DNA of 64,000 nt, from positions 67,798,100 to 67,862,099 of the forward strand of contig NW_026262712.1 in the NCBI RefSeq assembly GCF_021869535.1. Reading direction: 5' to 3'. Both the position numbers and the translations under genes were made by a program. Positions 1-11,277 of this stretch are shown here, piece by piece. The notes under the pieces were generated by a model, which made no database searches, was not told the origin of the DNA, and saw only the letters and a list, made by a program, of their open reading frames with translations. The stretch is from Mytilus californianus. Lineage: Eukaryota; Mollusca; Bivalvia; Mytilida; Mytilidae. The stretch's first letter is position 1; each line of letters begins with the position of its first letter.

Positions 1-240
1 TATAATTGAAAGTTCTAAAACTACCGGGTTTAGTAGACAAACACATGTGAAGGAGAGGCGAAATATACCAAAGGGACGTTCAAACATAGAAGTCGAAAAC
101 TGACAATGCCATGACAAAAAACGAAAAACGACAAAAACACAAAAAGACAAACAACAGTACACATAACACAACATGGAAAACTAAAGACTGCCCACAAAAA
201 AATGGGGATTATCTCAGGTGCTCCGGAAGGGTAAGCAGAT
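1..240 (+). repeat. Interspersed repeat, SINE-like (family R1)
   Basis: The stretch contains the phrase AGGCGAAATATACCAAAGGGAC, followed by an A/C-rich tract and then CTCCGGAAGGGTAAGCAGATC. The first part recurs at 34186-34250 and the last part at 20865-20890 and 21905-21930. Reverse-strand relics lie near 640-745, 13975-14105 and 49325-49375. It shows no coding signal. It may be cut off by the window edge. Confidence 0.5.
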
Positions 241-2025
241 CCTGCCTTGTCAAATAGGTAATGACGAGAAATATGTCTGACATAAGTTAATCATAAATGT
301 TTAAGATTTTTTCAAGTATATATTTTTTTGCTGCAATTAAAACTCTGCTTCCTTTTTTGCTATTTCACCCCTTTCTAGATAATTTTCTTTTCACAACAAC
401 ATATAATCAATCTGAGAAGCTATTGTTTCTAAATTGGTCATTCTAATTTTCTTTACAACAAAAGACTTTTGTCTAACCTTTACTGTATATTCTAATGTAG
501 ATAAGATTAATTATTGTTTTAAGGGTTGATTAGAAAAATAATAGCACAAAATAATATAAACATCAATTTTACGTTTTTATCAAATAGTTCGTTTCTATGT
601 ATGTTGGCGTTTGTTTTTGTTGCACCTCAGTGTTTCTGTTGTTCCGTTGTTTTTCTTCATATAGATGATGTGTTTCCCTCGGTTTTAGTTTGTAACCCGG
701 ATTTGTTTTCTCTATCGATTTATGACTTTTGACAGCGGTATACTACTGTTGCCTTTATTAACGGCAACAGATGTTTAGTACTATTACACATGGAGATTGA
801 CTTTGATATTATTTTCACTAGCCGTTTTTGTTTGAGGGAAGTGGGAAGTATAAATATTATCAATCGATTAAATCTTGTGTCAATCAATTTTAAAAAAAAT
901 GTTTATTTATATATTTTATTCTCATCAGATATATAAACGAATCAAATTTTGATATATATTTTATATGATATCGTGAGAAACGTGAGAAACATTCTTGTGG
1001 TTCTGTCCAATCGGCTACTTCTGCTGCTCATTTGACAATTTACTGACAAGATAATTCTCACAATTATCTAAAATAGGATGTTCTCTTGTATATTTTTTAT
1101 TCTTGATTTGTTAAATGAATGATCGAAAAGAATTCCTTTGAACATTTATTCAAACTGTATTTAGTGATATTCATTTATTTTAACCTAAACTTGTTTCATT
1201 CAGGATTTGGAGATTTTGTTGTATTTAGTTCTTCATCCAGAGAATTAAGAATAGTTTTTTTTCGAAACAGGTTTGTTTAATTATTTTCACATTTCTGCAA
1301 TAATCAAAAGTTTCAACTTTTATGCGTATTAATGATATTTTAATTCATATGTCCAGTCTTTAAAAGAAGCAGCCCTTCAGATACGGTCGTCCTGAACATG
1401 CATTCAATATTTGTCACTGGACGTTAAGCAACCAACAATAAATCAATCAATCAATCAGATACAGAGCTCTTATATAGTAAGACATATTTCAGACGACCAG
1501 TCTTGAAACGCACGCAATGTTTTAAGTTAGCTGTCTAAATTATTAAACCTTACAATAAGTACAGGGATAACAGTAGTTTACCGATGTTCAAAACTTATAG
1601 ATTTATTTGGAATATACGAACCAAAAGAGAAAAAATATGGAGGAATTGCATTACTTCAGACGAAGTAAAAATAGGCAGTGCCGACAGGGTGAGCGTCTCT
1701 AGCTATACTTATCGTTATAATTTACGTTTTACACCTTTTCCTTTTTAAAAAGGTATGCGTTATTATAAAGTAAATAAAGGCACTAGTCCGGAAATGAAAG
1801 ATTAGTCTTTTGTACACCCTTGATCTTTTGATTTTATTAACGGAAGTCCTCTATACACAGACATCACCTGTGGATGTCAAGATTGACAAGCAGAAACGCC
1901 TGTCAAAGGTGTTCACTTTCGTTATGTGTTCATTCTGATATTTTCTTTTAAACATTGAAATATTATAAAAATAATGATTGTCTTTTGACTTTTTCGTTCA
2001 TTTCATTTAAATAATTTAAAAATAA
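241..2025. other. Non-coding stretch, probable intron or upstream region of the ETS gene
   Basis: This is AT-rich sequence with only short chance open frames. It holds a diverged reverse-strand R1 relic (about 560-750) and a short run of AATCAATC near 1438-1455. The only gene-like signal is the possible exon at 1204-1270, listed separately. Confidence 0.5.
1204..1270 (+). CDS. Possible upstream exon of the ETS-domain gene
   Basis: A pyrimidine-rich acceptor (CTTGTTTCATTCAG) and a donor (CAG|GTTTGT) bracket 67 bases. One frame is open for 21 codons (FGDFVVFSSSSRELRIVFF...). It ends with two bases of a codon, exactly the phase needed by the next supported exon at 3526. The peptide is not recognisable and does not look like the Pointed domain often found upstream in ESE-type ETS proteins. 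The phase match could be chance (one in three). Confidence 0.2.
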
Positions 2026-2380
2026 GAAGATGTGGTATGATTGCCAATTAGACAACCGTCCACAACAGACCAAATGAAATAACATAGAAATTAACAACTA
2101 TAGGTCATCGTATGGCCTTCAACAATGAGCAAAACCCATACCGCATAGTCAGCTATAAAGGCCCCGAAATGAAATATGTAAAACAATTGAACCGAGAAAA
2201 CTAACTGCCTGATTTATGCACAAACAAATACAAATATGATATACAGCAACAAACGACAACCACTGAATTACAGGCTCCTGACGTGGGACAGGCACATACA
2301 GAATGTGGCGAGGGGAAACTAGTTGGAAGGCGCCAACACTCCCCTAACCTGGGACAGTGTTGTAACAGTACAACATAAGA
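2026..2380 (+). repeat. Interspersed repeat, family R2 (diverged copy)
   Basis: It starts AAGAAGATGTGGTATGATTGCC, contains GTCATCGTATGGCCTTCAACA and CAACAAACGACAACCACTGAA, and ends in a GC-richer tract around GGCGCCAACACTCCCC. Better-preserved copies are at 13145-13412, 24968-25172 (reverse), 18905-19232 (reverse) and 52590-52770. The shared end at TAAGAAGATGTGGTAT and frequent truncation elsewhere fit a SINE or MITE. No ORF. Confidence 0.65.
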
Positions 2381-3525
2381 ACAAACTATAAAAATAAGTT
2401 GAAAAGGGTTTCACTCATCAGATCGACACAAAGCAGAAATACATCTAACAAAAACACAGACCGGACATGGCAGGGTACTTATACATCCCAACAACAAAAA
2501 AGACACTAAGTACATATCTGACAGTACTCGCAGTTACTGACAGCTAGTTCAAAGCCAATAACAACTAATAAAAAATCTTAGATTTAAGACTAAAAATTTC
2601 TTGTTTCTTCTGCTGTCTTTCGTTTAATTAGAGTCATTCAGGTCATAGCTAATCAATTATGATAATTAAAATATATAATGTCACACTGATTACCCTTTCA
2701 GAGGTCCTGGAATCAATCCATCTCTAAATGAATAATTCCTTTCGCTCTCTATCGCATGCATTTTATGATACATGTATAGGTAAAATTCAAGAAAAGCGCT
2801 TCGGAGGTTTGTTTTCATTTTTTACATCACTTGGTCGATACTGCTGCTGGTGGACTATTGGTTCTCGAGAGCATAATCAGCTCAGTAGTCATTACCTCGG
2901 TCCTGATATGATTTATAGCAAACCTTTCGAAAATTGTTCTTTGATAAATCTATAAATTATTAAGAACTATGGTTTCAATCTACCATTTTCTACATAAGAA
3001 AATGCCTGTACCAAATCAGGAATATGACAGTAGTTATCCATTCGTTTGATGTGTTTGAGCTTTTGATTTTGCCATTTGATTAGGGACTTTCCTTTTTGAA
3101 TTTTCCTCGGAGTTCAGTATTTTTGTGATTTTACTTTTCACAACCCCGCAGGAAATGTTTATCTTACATGGATTATGCTATCATTTTTATGTCCCTTTTG
3201 GTTACATAGCTCTTCAACTGTTTCTGCTTTTATATAAACTTGGCTTTCAAATATTCGTCTTTGATGAAGGTAAATCGAGAAAAGCGCTTCAGAAGAATGA
3301 AATTTATACAGTGATGTTTTCATTTTTTAAAACACCAAAATATAATATTTGTCGAAACAAAATATTTTAATAGCATGCAAAATACATAAAACAGATAACA
3401 GGAAATATTAAACATGCTTGTATTGGGTAACAAATATTTATATTTCTTATATCACGAAGTGGTTATTTTTATACAAATATGTACTGCATGAATAAAATAG
3501 TAACATCGTCAACTAATTGTTACAG
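2381..3525. other. Intron or upstream non-coding sequence of the ETS gene, with repeats
   Basis: No convincing exon. 3000-3125 is a reverse-strand copy of repeat family R4 (also at 6762-6905 and 12300-12440), recognisable by ATGCCTGTACCAAATCAGG. The short phrase GAAAAGCGCTTC occurs twice (about 2792 and 3279), a relic of a dispersed repeat. A start codon at 2728 reads 17 codons to a GT, but its phase does not match the exon at 3526, so I do not call it. Confidence 0.45.
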
Positions 3526-3671
3526 ATTTAACAAGCTGGAATATTGTACAACATTGACGAATAAAACTGTGCCCAACATGTATCATCCAGAGCCTTCAGA
3601 TTCTACTGTTTGTACGAAGGGATACTTGCAAGGTCCTGGTGATTTTCTAAACGAAGTTGGAGTGCCTGAAG
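3526..3671 (+). CDS. ETS-domain transcription factor, internal exon
   Basis: The exon is bounded by acceptor TTGTTACAG and donor GAAG|GTAACT. It enters in the last base of a codon and leaves after the first base (phase 1), which joins in frame to the exon at 4734. The peptide contains NKLEYCTTLTNKTVPNMYH and ends in FLNEVGVPE. It is polar, with no domain I recognise; in ETS proteins the part before the DNA-binding domain is usually a disordered activation or regulatory region. The call rests on splice sites, phase continuity over four further exons and position upstream of the ETS domain on the same strand. cDNA evidence would settle the boundaries. Confidence 0.62.
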
Positions 3672-4733
3672 GTAACTTTCAAACCATCTGACCAGTGACC
3701 TTACTATTTTCCCAATATGTATTTAATTGGTCCGATCATTCGTTGTAGCAGTAGATAGCATAGAAATTATGTCTTACCGCAGTAATTGATGTATGTGTTA
3801 GTGACGAAAGTACTTTACTGTGAAATATAATGCTGCAATGTAAGGTGAAGATAAGGCAGTTGAATAGATTAAATAGAGCAGGATGGATCAATCTTTCTAA
3901 ACAAACTTAATAAGCTTCATCGTGAAGCGTGTTTATTCAAAAATTGTATTCGGATTAAAATCTTTAGCAATATGAATAACAGTGATGTTGGCTAAATAAA
4001 ACTTGCACTTACTAGGTGATACGTCCTTTGCGACTGTTTGTTAAATTCTTACAAAATCTAATTTCTTTTTTTAAAACAGTACATAGTAATAAAGTTTTAT
4101 ATGAATAGAATAATTAGAATATTTAAAGTCAGGCAAAAGCTCATGGTTTTATTTCAAGCATAAGCAAATGCCGAATGTATGAAATGTATACCTACATGTA
4201 TCACAAATATATTGAGTCAATACATACCCAGGACAAACTTCTTTCTAATATCTATGGGATATAGTTTTAATTATTAAAAGTCTGAGCGTCTATTACTTTT
4301 AATGTAAAAATAAAAAAACTACTGTGTATAGTGACATATGTCGCAGTTTAAGATCTTCAGATACCATAAAAGTCTTCTGATCTGTAATTTTACTATTGGT
4401 GTCCTATTCCCGATTGTAAAATTTTGACCTAATGTGGATTCGCAGTGTAGATGAAACATGATTTCCCCTGTCGGCTCGAATGATTGCTCCTTTTAGAGTT
4501 CATACAATTCCTTATATTTTTGTTTCTTTTTGATAGATCTCATTAGATTTTAATTGCACACATTTGTATGTTTTTATTTAAAAATTGGGTAAAATTTTCC
4601 TCTGTTTTTTTAAATAGATTTATGATATTTTCATATCGGAAAAACTACTGTTGCCTTAATTCATATATATCTGTTTAACATTGGTATAACATTTTCATAT
4701 GTATATAATCATTTTGAATAAATATCATTACAG
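3672..4733. other. Intron of the ETS-domain gene
   Basis: This intron lies between two phase-1 exon boundaries. It is AT-rich with no recognisable repeat or open frame of interest. Confidence 0.5.
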
Positions 4734-4871
4734 ATGGTTATCATGAAGAACCTTCATCGACAACTGATGAAATAGAAAATGGAAATGTCATTTATCTACA
4801 CGGACTTCCGTATGATATACTAAGCAAAGACGAATCGAAACATTTACACATTTATGCAAAATCGGAGACAG
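4734..4871 (+). CDS. ETS-domain transcription factor, internal exon
   Basis: Acceptor ATATCATTACAG, donor GACAG|GTTTGT, 138 bases, phase 1 in and phase 1 out. Only one frame is open, and it is the one required by both neighbours. The peptide is acidic and hydroxyl-rich at its start (HEEPSSTTDEIENGN), then LHGLPYDILSKDESKHLHIY. No known domain. It lies in the linker region N-terminal to the DNA-binding domain. The length (46 codons) and conserved phase argue for a real exon. Confidence 0.65.
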
Positions 4872-6536
4872 GTTTGTGAAATATCGATTCTGTATCTCGC
4901 ATGGGAAACATGCTTACAAAATCAAACGAAATTTCTCTTTGGTACTATGCTATCTCATTTGATACGTCTTATGCGTGCGTTTTCCGTTTGCCATAATTAT
5001 CATGAGTAAAATTTCCGCAAAATGACGGACGTTTTCGCATACGTGGTACTACATGTAGCATATGTTTTATTATGTACGTAAACATGTGTTGCCATTTTTC
5101 TTGTTTAGTATAACCCTGACATCATATTCCTTCTGTCTCTTGTGGATATAAGGCTCATTTGCAATCATACAACATCTCCTTATTTTAATACTTACAGTTC
5201 ATCATGTACAATTCCATTCAAACTAAATCTAGAAATTGTATTTTTTAATTTGTAATTATGAGTTCAATAGGTTAAACAGAAACAAATATTAACAAAATAA
5301 AGACACATTCCCAGCACTTCTGTGTTGACATGAATTATCATTGATTTGGTCAAAATTATAAATGTATTGTTCATACCAAACTTTAAAGGTTTCGAAATAC
5401 TCAGGATTTTCTACTCCAGGATTAACTTAACCGTAATTTGCAAAACCTTTCGGTTTGTTGGTCCGCAATGCTCTTCAACTTCATACTTTATTTGACCTTT
5501 TAAACGTTTTTTTATTCGAGCGTCACTGATGAGTGGTATCTGGCGTATCCAATTTTTAATCCTGGTCGCTATGATGAGTTCGTTATCATACTCAACTAAT
5601 TGACAATATAAATTTATTATTGGTATTTATAATGAAAGAAAACTTTTGATTAAGCAAATTCTTTATAGCCCTCTTTTGATCTCTCTTCAAAAATAGCATA
5701 ACTCTTTATCATGTTTTTATCAGCAGGATAAGATTTCAAATAAAACAATACCCGACGGTATCTGAAAGTAGAAAATCTTAACAATATCAAATGAATATTT
5801 TCATAATAGGTTTAGATGTACTAGTTTTGCATCCCTATCAATAGGAAGAAAAGACTTCCGATCTGAAACTTTACCGGTTGAGTCCTATTTCCTATCGCCA
5901 CAACTTTGAAAGAGTCTGGATTGGGATGGCGGTTGATGCATATAAAGCATGATAACATTAACCACTCGATGAACCCTGCGTACCCTAGTTTGAACTAATG
6001 TGATTCCTGTAGGTTATTTTCTCTCTTAGTTGGTGCACACCAAATGGAATAACGAAATTTGTTAATCGATTTACAACGGTTGCCTCTTACTGATATCAAA
6101 ATCCTTCATAAGACCATCAAAATGTGGCATCGGCCTTGTAGTATTTTATTGAAGGTTATACCATGCCATATAAGGAAGGAAGTGTGTAATCAAAAACTAA
6201 CCTTACATTTATAAACAACGAGAAGCTACTGGAAAATTGCTTGCCAACATTAAATATTTAAAAAAAAAATTCTCGAAAATAACATACGTACTAAGCATTT
6301 ACAAGAAAAAAAGATTAAGATAGGGACTTCAAAGGTCAACAATAACTCACTACTTGTTAGAAAACGCAACAATCTACAAACTCCAATGACAGCTACAACT
6401 CGGGGCATTGGTGACTTATGCATACATAGTTTAATGGGTTCCTTCGATATAAATAAGTGGTCATGCTTTTCAAATTTTCATGTATTTTGCACACAGAACT
6501 GCATATTGTGATAATATTGATATTTTTCCACTGTAG
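4872..6536. other. Intron of the ETS-domain gene with an R5 repeat
   Basis: A reverse-strand copy of repeat family R5 lies at about 5310-5560 (phrases CCCAGCACTTCTGTGTTGAC, TTTGCAAAACCTTTCGG, ATTCGAGCGTCACTGATGAG). A short 3' relic of R2 lies at 5149-5195. A phrase matching another dispersed repeat lies near 5840-5910. The rest is AT-rich with no coding signal. Confidence 0.55.
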
Positions 6537-6653
6537 AACTAGGACCAATTCCGAAAGTCGTACCCTTGTATGCAAATGAAATAAAGGCGGCAGAAGATTT
6601 CCAAAAGACGACCAAGCACAAACATATATTTTCATCAAAACATAATCGTCAAA
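6537..6653 (+). CDS. ETS-domain transcription factor, internal exon
   Basis: Acceptor TTTTTCCACTGTAG and a strong donor CAAA|GTAAGT. It is 117 bases, phase 1 in and out, and the only open frame is the one its neighbours demand. The encoded stretch (GPIPKVVPLYANEIKAAEDF then a Lys/His-rich KTTKHKHIFSSKHNRQ) is basic at its end, directly before the ETS domain. A basic linker immediately N-terminal to an ETS domain is a common arrangement and may contribute to nuclear localisation or DNA contact; that role is inference. Confidence 0.72.
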
Positions 6654-6761
6654 GTAAGTTTAACGATTTTTTCATTGCATTATTATATTAACAAAAATGG
6701 CGATTAATCCAAGAAGTTGTTTGATAAATCAAGAGATAATCAAAATTTTCAATGGTATTAA

Positions 6762-6905
6762 GAAACAAAAATACCGAACTTTCAGGTATATTAAATGAAG
6801 TAGTAGTCCATAAAACCAGACAAACAAAAACTCACTACTATATCAATGAGCGGAACGACTGGTACAACTGTGTTATTCCTGGCTTTATACAGGCATTTTC
6901 CCAAA
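6762..6905 (+). repeat. Interspersed repeat, family R4
   Basis: It reads CAAAAATACCGAACTTTCAGG through to TACAGGCATTTTCCCAAATAA and matches, with divergence, 12300-12440 (same strand) and 3000-3125 (reverse). The 63-codon open frame across it (6752-6943) is a by-product of the repeat, not a gene. Confidence 0.6.
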
Positions 6906-7341
6906 TAAATTGGGGAGGTAAACCTGTTGTTATAATTAGCTAAGCTACAGTTGTAAATAAATTAAACCTGAAGTCAACTACCTTGTATATGACTTCATTT
7001 CATTTTGGTTTGTTTTATTTTATAAAATTTTTACATATTTTATTGGTAAAGACGTTCAATATGTCACGGAAACATCATCCCAACATACGACAATTACAGC
7101 TGTTGATGTTTTGAAATTATTTTTATTTTTACATAATAAAATTGCATCGTTAAAATATTTTACCATATTAAACTGGTAACGTATTAAAATTATGCAAAAT
7201 TTAAGTGATAATACAAAGCGGCATTACTCAATTTTACTTTGAGGTTTGTTTAGAAAGCTAAGAAGACGTTTTGGGAATTCAAAAAGATTCATGTTGTAAT
7301 CCACAACAATTTGCCTTTTAAAATTCAATAACAGTAATATC

Positions 7342-7587
7342 TGAGCTGCGTCGGATAGAAATCGACCTTATGCAAGTGCACGTATATATATACATGTATA
7401 GACTTTGATTGATTTTGGAATAATCAAATACGAAATAAAAGATGAATTTTGGTCTGTTTTGTAGGGTTCTTATATAAATTTTCAAACAGTTAAAGATTTT
7501 GCATAGAGATGTTTTCAACTAAAAATAGCTTCAAAAGATGTATTAATATTCATTTGCATAAGGTCGATTTCTATCCGACGCAGCTCA
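7342..7587. mobile_element. MITE-like element with perfect 34-bp terminal inverted repeats
   Basis: Bases 7342-7375 and 7554-7587 are exact reverse complements over 34 positions (outer end TGAGCTGCGTCGG). The 178-bp spacer is AT-rich and non-coding. Total length 246 bp. No clear target-site duplication is visible at the edges, so the mobilising superfamily cannot be named. The perfect arms suggest recent origin or a selected hairpin. Confidence 0.75.
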
Positions 7588-7754
7588 TTTGTATTAAACC
7601 AAAGATATGTTTTGAAGACAATCGCAAGTTGCTTTCAAAATTACTTTAGTGCCTTTAATTATTTTGATATATTTTGAACGATTAAATATTTTTATTTGAT
7701 TGACATTGGGCCAACACAAAATTAAATTAATCACAGCTACACAATAATTAACTC

Positions 7755-7950
7755 TGTATCACCAGCCCAGTAGTCAGCACATCTGTGTTGACATGAATTT
7801 TAAATTAACTGTTTACAAAGCTTAGAATTTTTAAAAATATTAAAATGTTCTACCCCAGGAAAAGATTACAATAGCTGTATTTGGCAAAACCTTTCAGAAT
7901 TTTTGGTCCTCAATACTCTTCAAATTTGTACTTTATGCGTCCTTCATATA
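7755..7950 (-). repeat. Interspersed repeat, family R5
   Basis: Contains CAGTAGTCAGCACATCTGTG, CTACCCCAGGAAAAGATTAC and GGCAAAACCTTTCAG, the reverse complement of the units tandemly arrayed at 31050-31980. Non-coding. Confidence 0.6.
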
Positions 7951-7959
7951 CACGGATTT

Positions 7960-8785
7960 TTCTTACGAGTCCTTACGGATCGTCAAATCGTTGTCAAACA
8001 CAAGCATCCGTAAATGACTCGCTGGTATCCCTAAATAACTAGTCATAGCTAGCAACAACTAGCACACACTCTTAAGGATACGTGGAAGTTGAGGGAAATT
8101 TTTTGACATGTCAAAAATCTTCTTACGATTTTCCACAGATTGATTATTCCGTAAATAACCCGTTACAATCTGTAATTATCGCAAACCGCTCGCAACAACA
8201 CGTAACCATCCGTAAACTGCTCGCAAGTATTGGTAAATGACTCGTTACAATTTTTTTTAGTGATTTGTGACCGTTAGTTTACGATTTGTTTACGGATTCT
8301 TTAAGGATTATTACGACTGCTTACGTGTTGCTAACGATTTCATTCAGGTCTTGTTACGATGGCTTTACCGATTGTTACGAGATATAAGAGCACTTTACGT
8401 GTAATAACGCGTACTTTTTGAATAGATACGTATACTTTACATTTTCTTACGTATTGTTTACGGTTTGGTGATAGGTATAAAAGCTGCACAATCGTAATGA
8501 CTCGTAAATACTCGTAACTTCCTCGTTACCAATCTTAAAACACGTAAACAGTCTTTACTAAACACTTAAAAAGCTATGATGATTCCGTAATATACTCGTG
8601 ACAATCCGTAACATTCTCGTAAAATGTCCCTTAGTTGCTGGTAGTTATTTTTGACAACTCGTAAATACATCGTAATAACTCGTAGTAAGCCGTAATAAAC
8701 CGTAACAACACTTAGATTGGTCGTCAAAGTAGGCAAATTGTAAAAATCCGTGAATTGGTGTGATCCGTAAGTATTCGTTAGAAGA
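7960..8785. repeat. Degenerate CGTAA/TTACG word-rich block
   Basis: The short word CGTAA, often as CTCGTAA or CCGTAA, recurs every 10-25 bases in 8000-8240 and 8485-8780. Between them, at about 8265-8470, the reverse word TTACG dominates instead. This gives a sense, antisense, sense layout of a very short degenerate repeat. It shows no ORF of interest and lies in an intron. Confidence 0.55.
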
Positions 8786-9811
8786 TACATGTATGTGAAG
8801 CGGCATTATTGAAGACGAAACGTGCGTCTGGTGTACATAAGTGTTATCCGGGTATCTATGATGGGTTTGTTTGTACCATGTAAATATAGGTTTAATAACA
8901 ATAATTAAAAACACGTTTCGGCCTACTGGTGTAGTGTTTATTGTATCTATTTTTTAAACAGGAAGCAGGAAAAATTGCCGCTAGACCTTGATTGTGCCTT
9001 TTTCCTGTTATTTAACTACTTCAAGTAAATATGAAAATCGCGAAATTAAATCGCCGCAAAGTGATGTAGAAAGGGATAAACGCGAAATAAATTATCAACG
9101 AAAATTAGTTGGTTTACAGTAACTGTGAATCTTCCCAATGTGAATTTAGAATCTAAAAATTAAATACAACAACATTCCAACATTCGGTCTTCAACAATAG
9201 GCATGCATCAAATATAAAGCTCTAAATTGCCAAGAGTATAGACGAGAAGGGAATAGGTTTAGCAGAGACTATCAAAAACCTGCCATTATTGACAAATTAC
9301 CCAAAATGACGTAATACATTAAGAGATTTCTGACTTTGGACATGATAGGCACAAAAACATGTGGCGCGGTTAAGCATATTCGAGATATTTGTCCCTTTGT
9401 TTGCTTACCGAAATATGAATGAAATGATTTGCAAGATATACGTCAATGAAACAGCAATACAGCAAATATAAACACAGAAAGATACTTTATATTGAGTGTG
9501 ATAGTTCGACAGGTGAAGGATAATTGCATGTATATTTATAGTCCATCAGAAATTTATCCTGTTATAGCGGTTTGTAATCAGGTTGCAGCAAATATTAAAT
9601 TATGAAACTATCTTTTAATCTTTAATGTTTAATTTCATTGATTTATAAACAAACGCATTAAAATAATACATGATTAAATATAAATGGATGAATGAAAACA
9701 AACAGAATTAATAATTTTAATTTCATGGAGTTCACAAACTGAACGTTGCAAATGCAAAGTCCAACGGTAAAATTGAACTCTTAAGTATTTTTTGTAAGCT
9801 ATATTTCTATG

Positions 9812-9920
9812 CCCCAGCCGTATGCGACGGGGATATTAAGTGTTACCATTGACCGTCCGTCTTTCCGTCTTTCCGTCCGTCCGTCCGTCCAATTTTTGTA
9901 ACAAAGCTTGAGCGTGGACA
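9812..9920 (+). repeat. Repeat relic with (CCGT)n microsatellite
   Basis: It begins ATGCCCCAGCCGTATGCGAC, then at about 9855-9892 a CCGT/CCGTCTTT microsatellite, then ACAAAGCTTGAGCGTGG. This looks like one end of a larger dispersed element whose rest is absent or unrecognised here. Confidence 0.5.
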
Positions 9921-10108
9921 TTCGTGTCCTCAAACACATTCTTCATATTGTTCCTCGGGTGTTTATATTGTATGGATTTCCTAACCCTTCACTGAGCAAC
10001 TTTTCATTCGAAGAGTAGTCACAAAAAACGCTTTTAACGATACGAATAAAATATACTTGACTAATATAGAACATTGTGCATTTCATTGATTTACTTCTTT
10101 ACATCCAG

Positions 10109-10301
10109 ATGGAAACATTCGGTTATGGCAGTTTCTTCTATGCCTTCTGACAAATCTAAAATTTAATCCTTCTCATATCAAATGGACCAACCGGAGTACT
10201 GGAGAGTTCAAAATCCTGAGAAGTAAAGATATAGCTCAGATGTGGGGAGAAATGAAGAACAACGATGGCATGACGTATGAAAAGATGAGTCGTGCAATGA
10301 G
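10109..10301 (+). CDS. ETS-domain transcription factor, exon with most of the ETS domain
   Basis: This exon encodes the winged helix-turn-helix DNA-binding domain that recognises GGAA/T cores in nuclear DNA. Acceptor CTTTACATCCAG, donor ATGAG|GTAAAA, phase 1 in, phase 2 out. Hallmarks in order: LWQFLLCLL (helix 1), PSHIKWTNRSTGEFKI (first strands), SKDIAQMWGEMKN (helix 2), MTYEKMSRAMR (recognition helix, both base-contacting Arg present). Three conserved Trp residues are visible (LWQF, IKW, MWG). The SKDIAQMWG and MTYEKMSRAMR wording is nearest the ESE group (ELF3/EHF/ELF5). The ETS assignment is firm. The subfamily is an inference from the domain alone; no Pointed domain is visible upstream. 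Confidence 0.94.
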
Positions 10302-11195
10302 GTAAAATATTTAAATATGTATGACAGTTCTAAACTGATTTGTCAAAATTCCAAGTAGCAAAAAATTAAGGATTCCGTACTGTTATTGACCATTTATACA
10401 GCATAAGGATGTAAAGTCAACGATGAAGTTAAAAATGAAATGTGCAAACAGTGGATGATATTTAGTTTCCAGTATTTTAAGACGTCTGATTGTCTTGAGT
10501 TGATTGTATTTTGACGTTTAATTATAGCTTTTAATATGTGTGAAACGGTGAATGCTACTAGACGAGCAGGAAGTTCTTCCCCGTCTGAAGCAACTTATAA
10601 CAAGTTTACTATCGGATTTTGATGAGTTCGTGTTTCTCAAAATTAATTTTTCTCTGTGCAGAGTTAAAAGGACAGTTATTTTAAGCGTTGTTTTCTTTTG
10701 CTTGGCATCGTGTTGTCTGTCATTCAACTTGTAATGTTACATTGCTTCTGAATTTTTATGTTTTTACTTTTTTTCAAAGATATTTCTCAAACTTATCATA
10801 ACCACATGTTTACATAATCTAAAAAAAAAGAAGTATTGTGAATGTTTATATCATAAAAAAACTTAGGAACTCATTTGAAATTAAGGAATTATCTCCCTTG
10901 AGCATAGCTTTATCACTTGTTCTGGATAAATCTACATTGTGTCGTTTTTGGTCATAACAGCTATTCAACGTTTGTGTAAGATATATTTTGGTTCGAGCTT
11001 TATTTGTCGAAATGCGCATCTGGTGCAGTAAAATGTGTACCTTTTAAAGGTATTATAACATCTATAGTAAATGTACGCGTAACACTTCCAATTTAACTTT
11101 TCTTTAGTATATGTGATATTTAATTGTGTATACCAAATGCGATAGCTTTGATAATTAACAATTATTGTTATTAAATCGAAATGGTGTCTTTTCAG
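10302..11195. other. Intron inside the ETS domain
   Basis: An 894-bp phase-2 intron splitting the recognition helix region from the wing. Two small overlapping opposite-strand open frames around 10518-10734 are not supported by any domain or splice signal. No repeat recognised. Confidence 0.6.
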
Positions 11196-11277
11196 GAATT
11201 ATTATAAGGACAGGATTCTGACACAAGTTCCCCAAAGACTTGTGTACAAGTTTGGACCAATGTCTGACGGATGGTAA
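11196..11277 (+). CDS. ETS-domain transcription factor, terminal coding exon
   Basis: Acceptor GTGTCTTTTCAG. The exon completes the Arg codon and continues NYYKDRILTQVPQRLVYKFG, then PMSDGW and a TAA stop. This is the end of the recognition helix plus the wing (QRLVYKFG). Ending a few residues after the domain, in a Gly-Trp, resembles ELF3/EHF/ELF5, where LVYKFG is followed by a short GW-containing tail. No polyadenylation site was assigned. Confidence 0.92.

Larger units (their letters stand above)
6654..10108. other. Long intron of the ETS-domain gene
   Basis: A 3.45-kb intron between the phase-1 boundary at 6653 and the ETS exon. Repeats fill much of it: R4 at 6762-6905, a MITE at 7342-7587, R5 at 7755-7950, the CGTAA-rich block at 7960-8785 and a microsatellite-bearing relic at 9812-9920. 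8940-9800 holds AT-rich sequence in which I see nothing specific. Confidence 0.6.

Noticed and set aside
2728-2779. Start codon and first exon of the ETS gene at 2728
   Set aside because: Its donor phase does not match the next supported exon, and the surrounding AAAGCGCTTC phrase belongs to a dispersed repeat.
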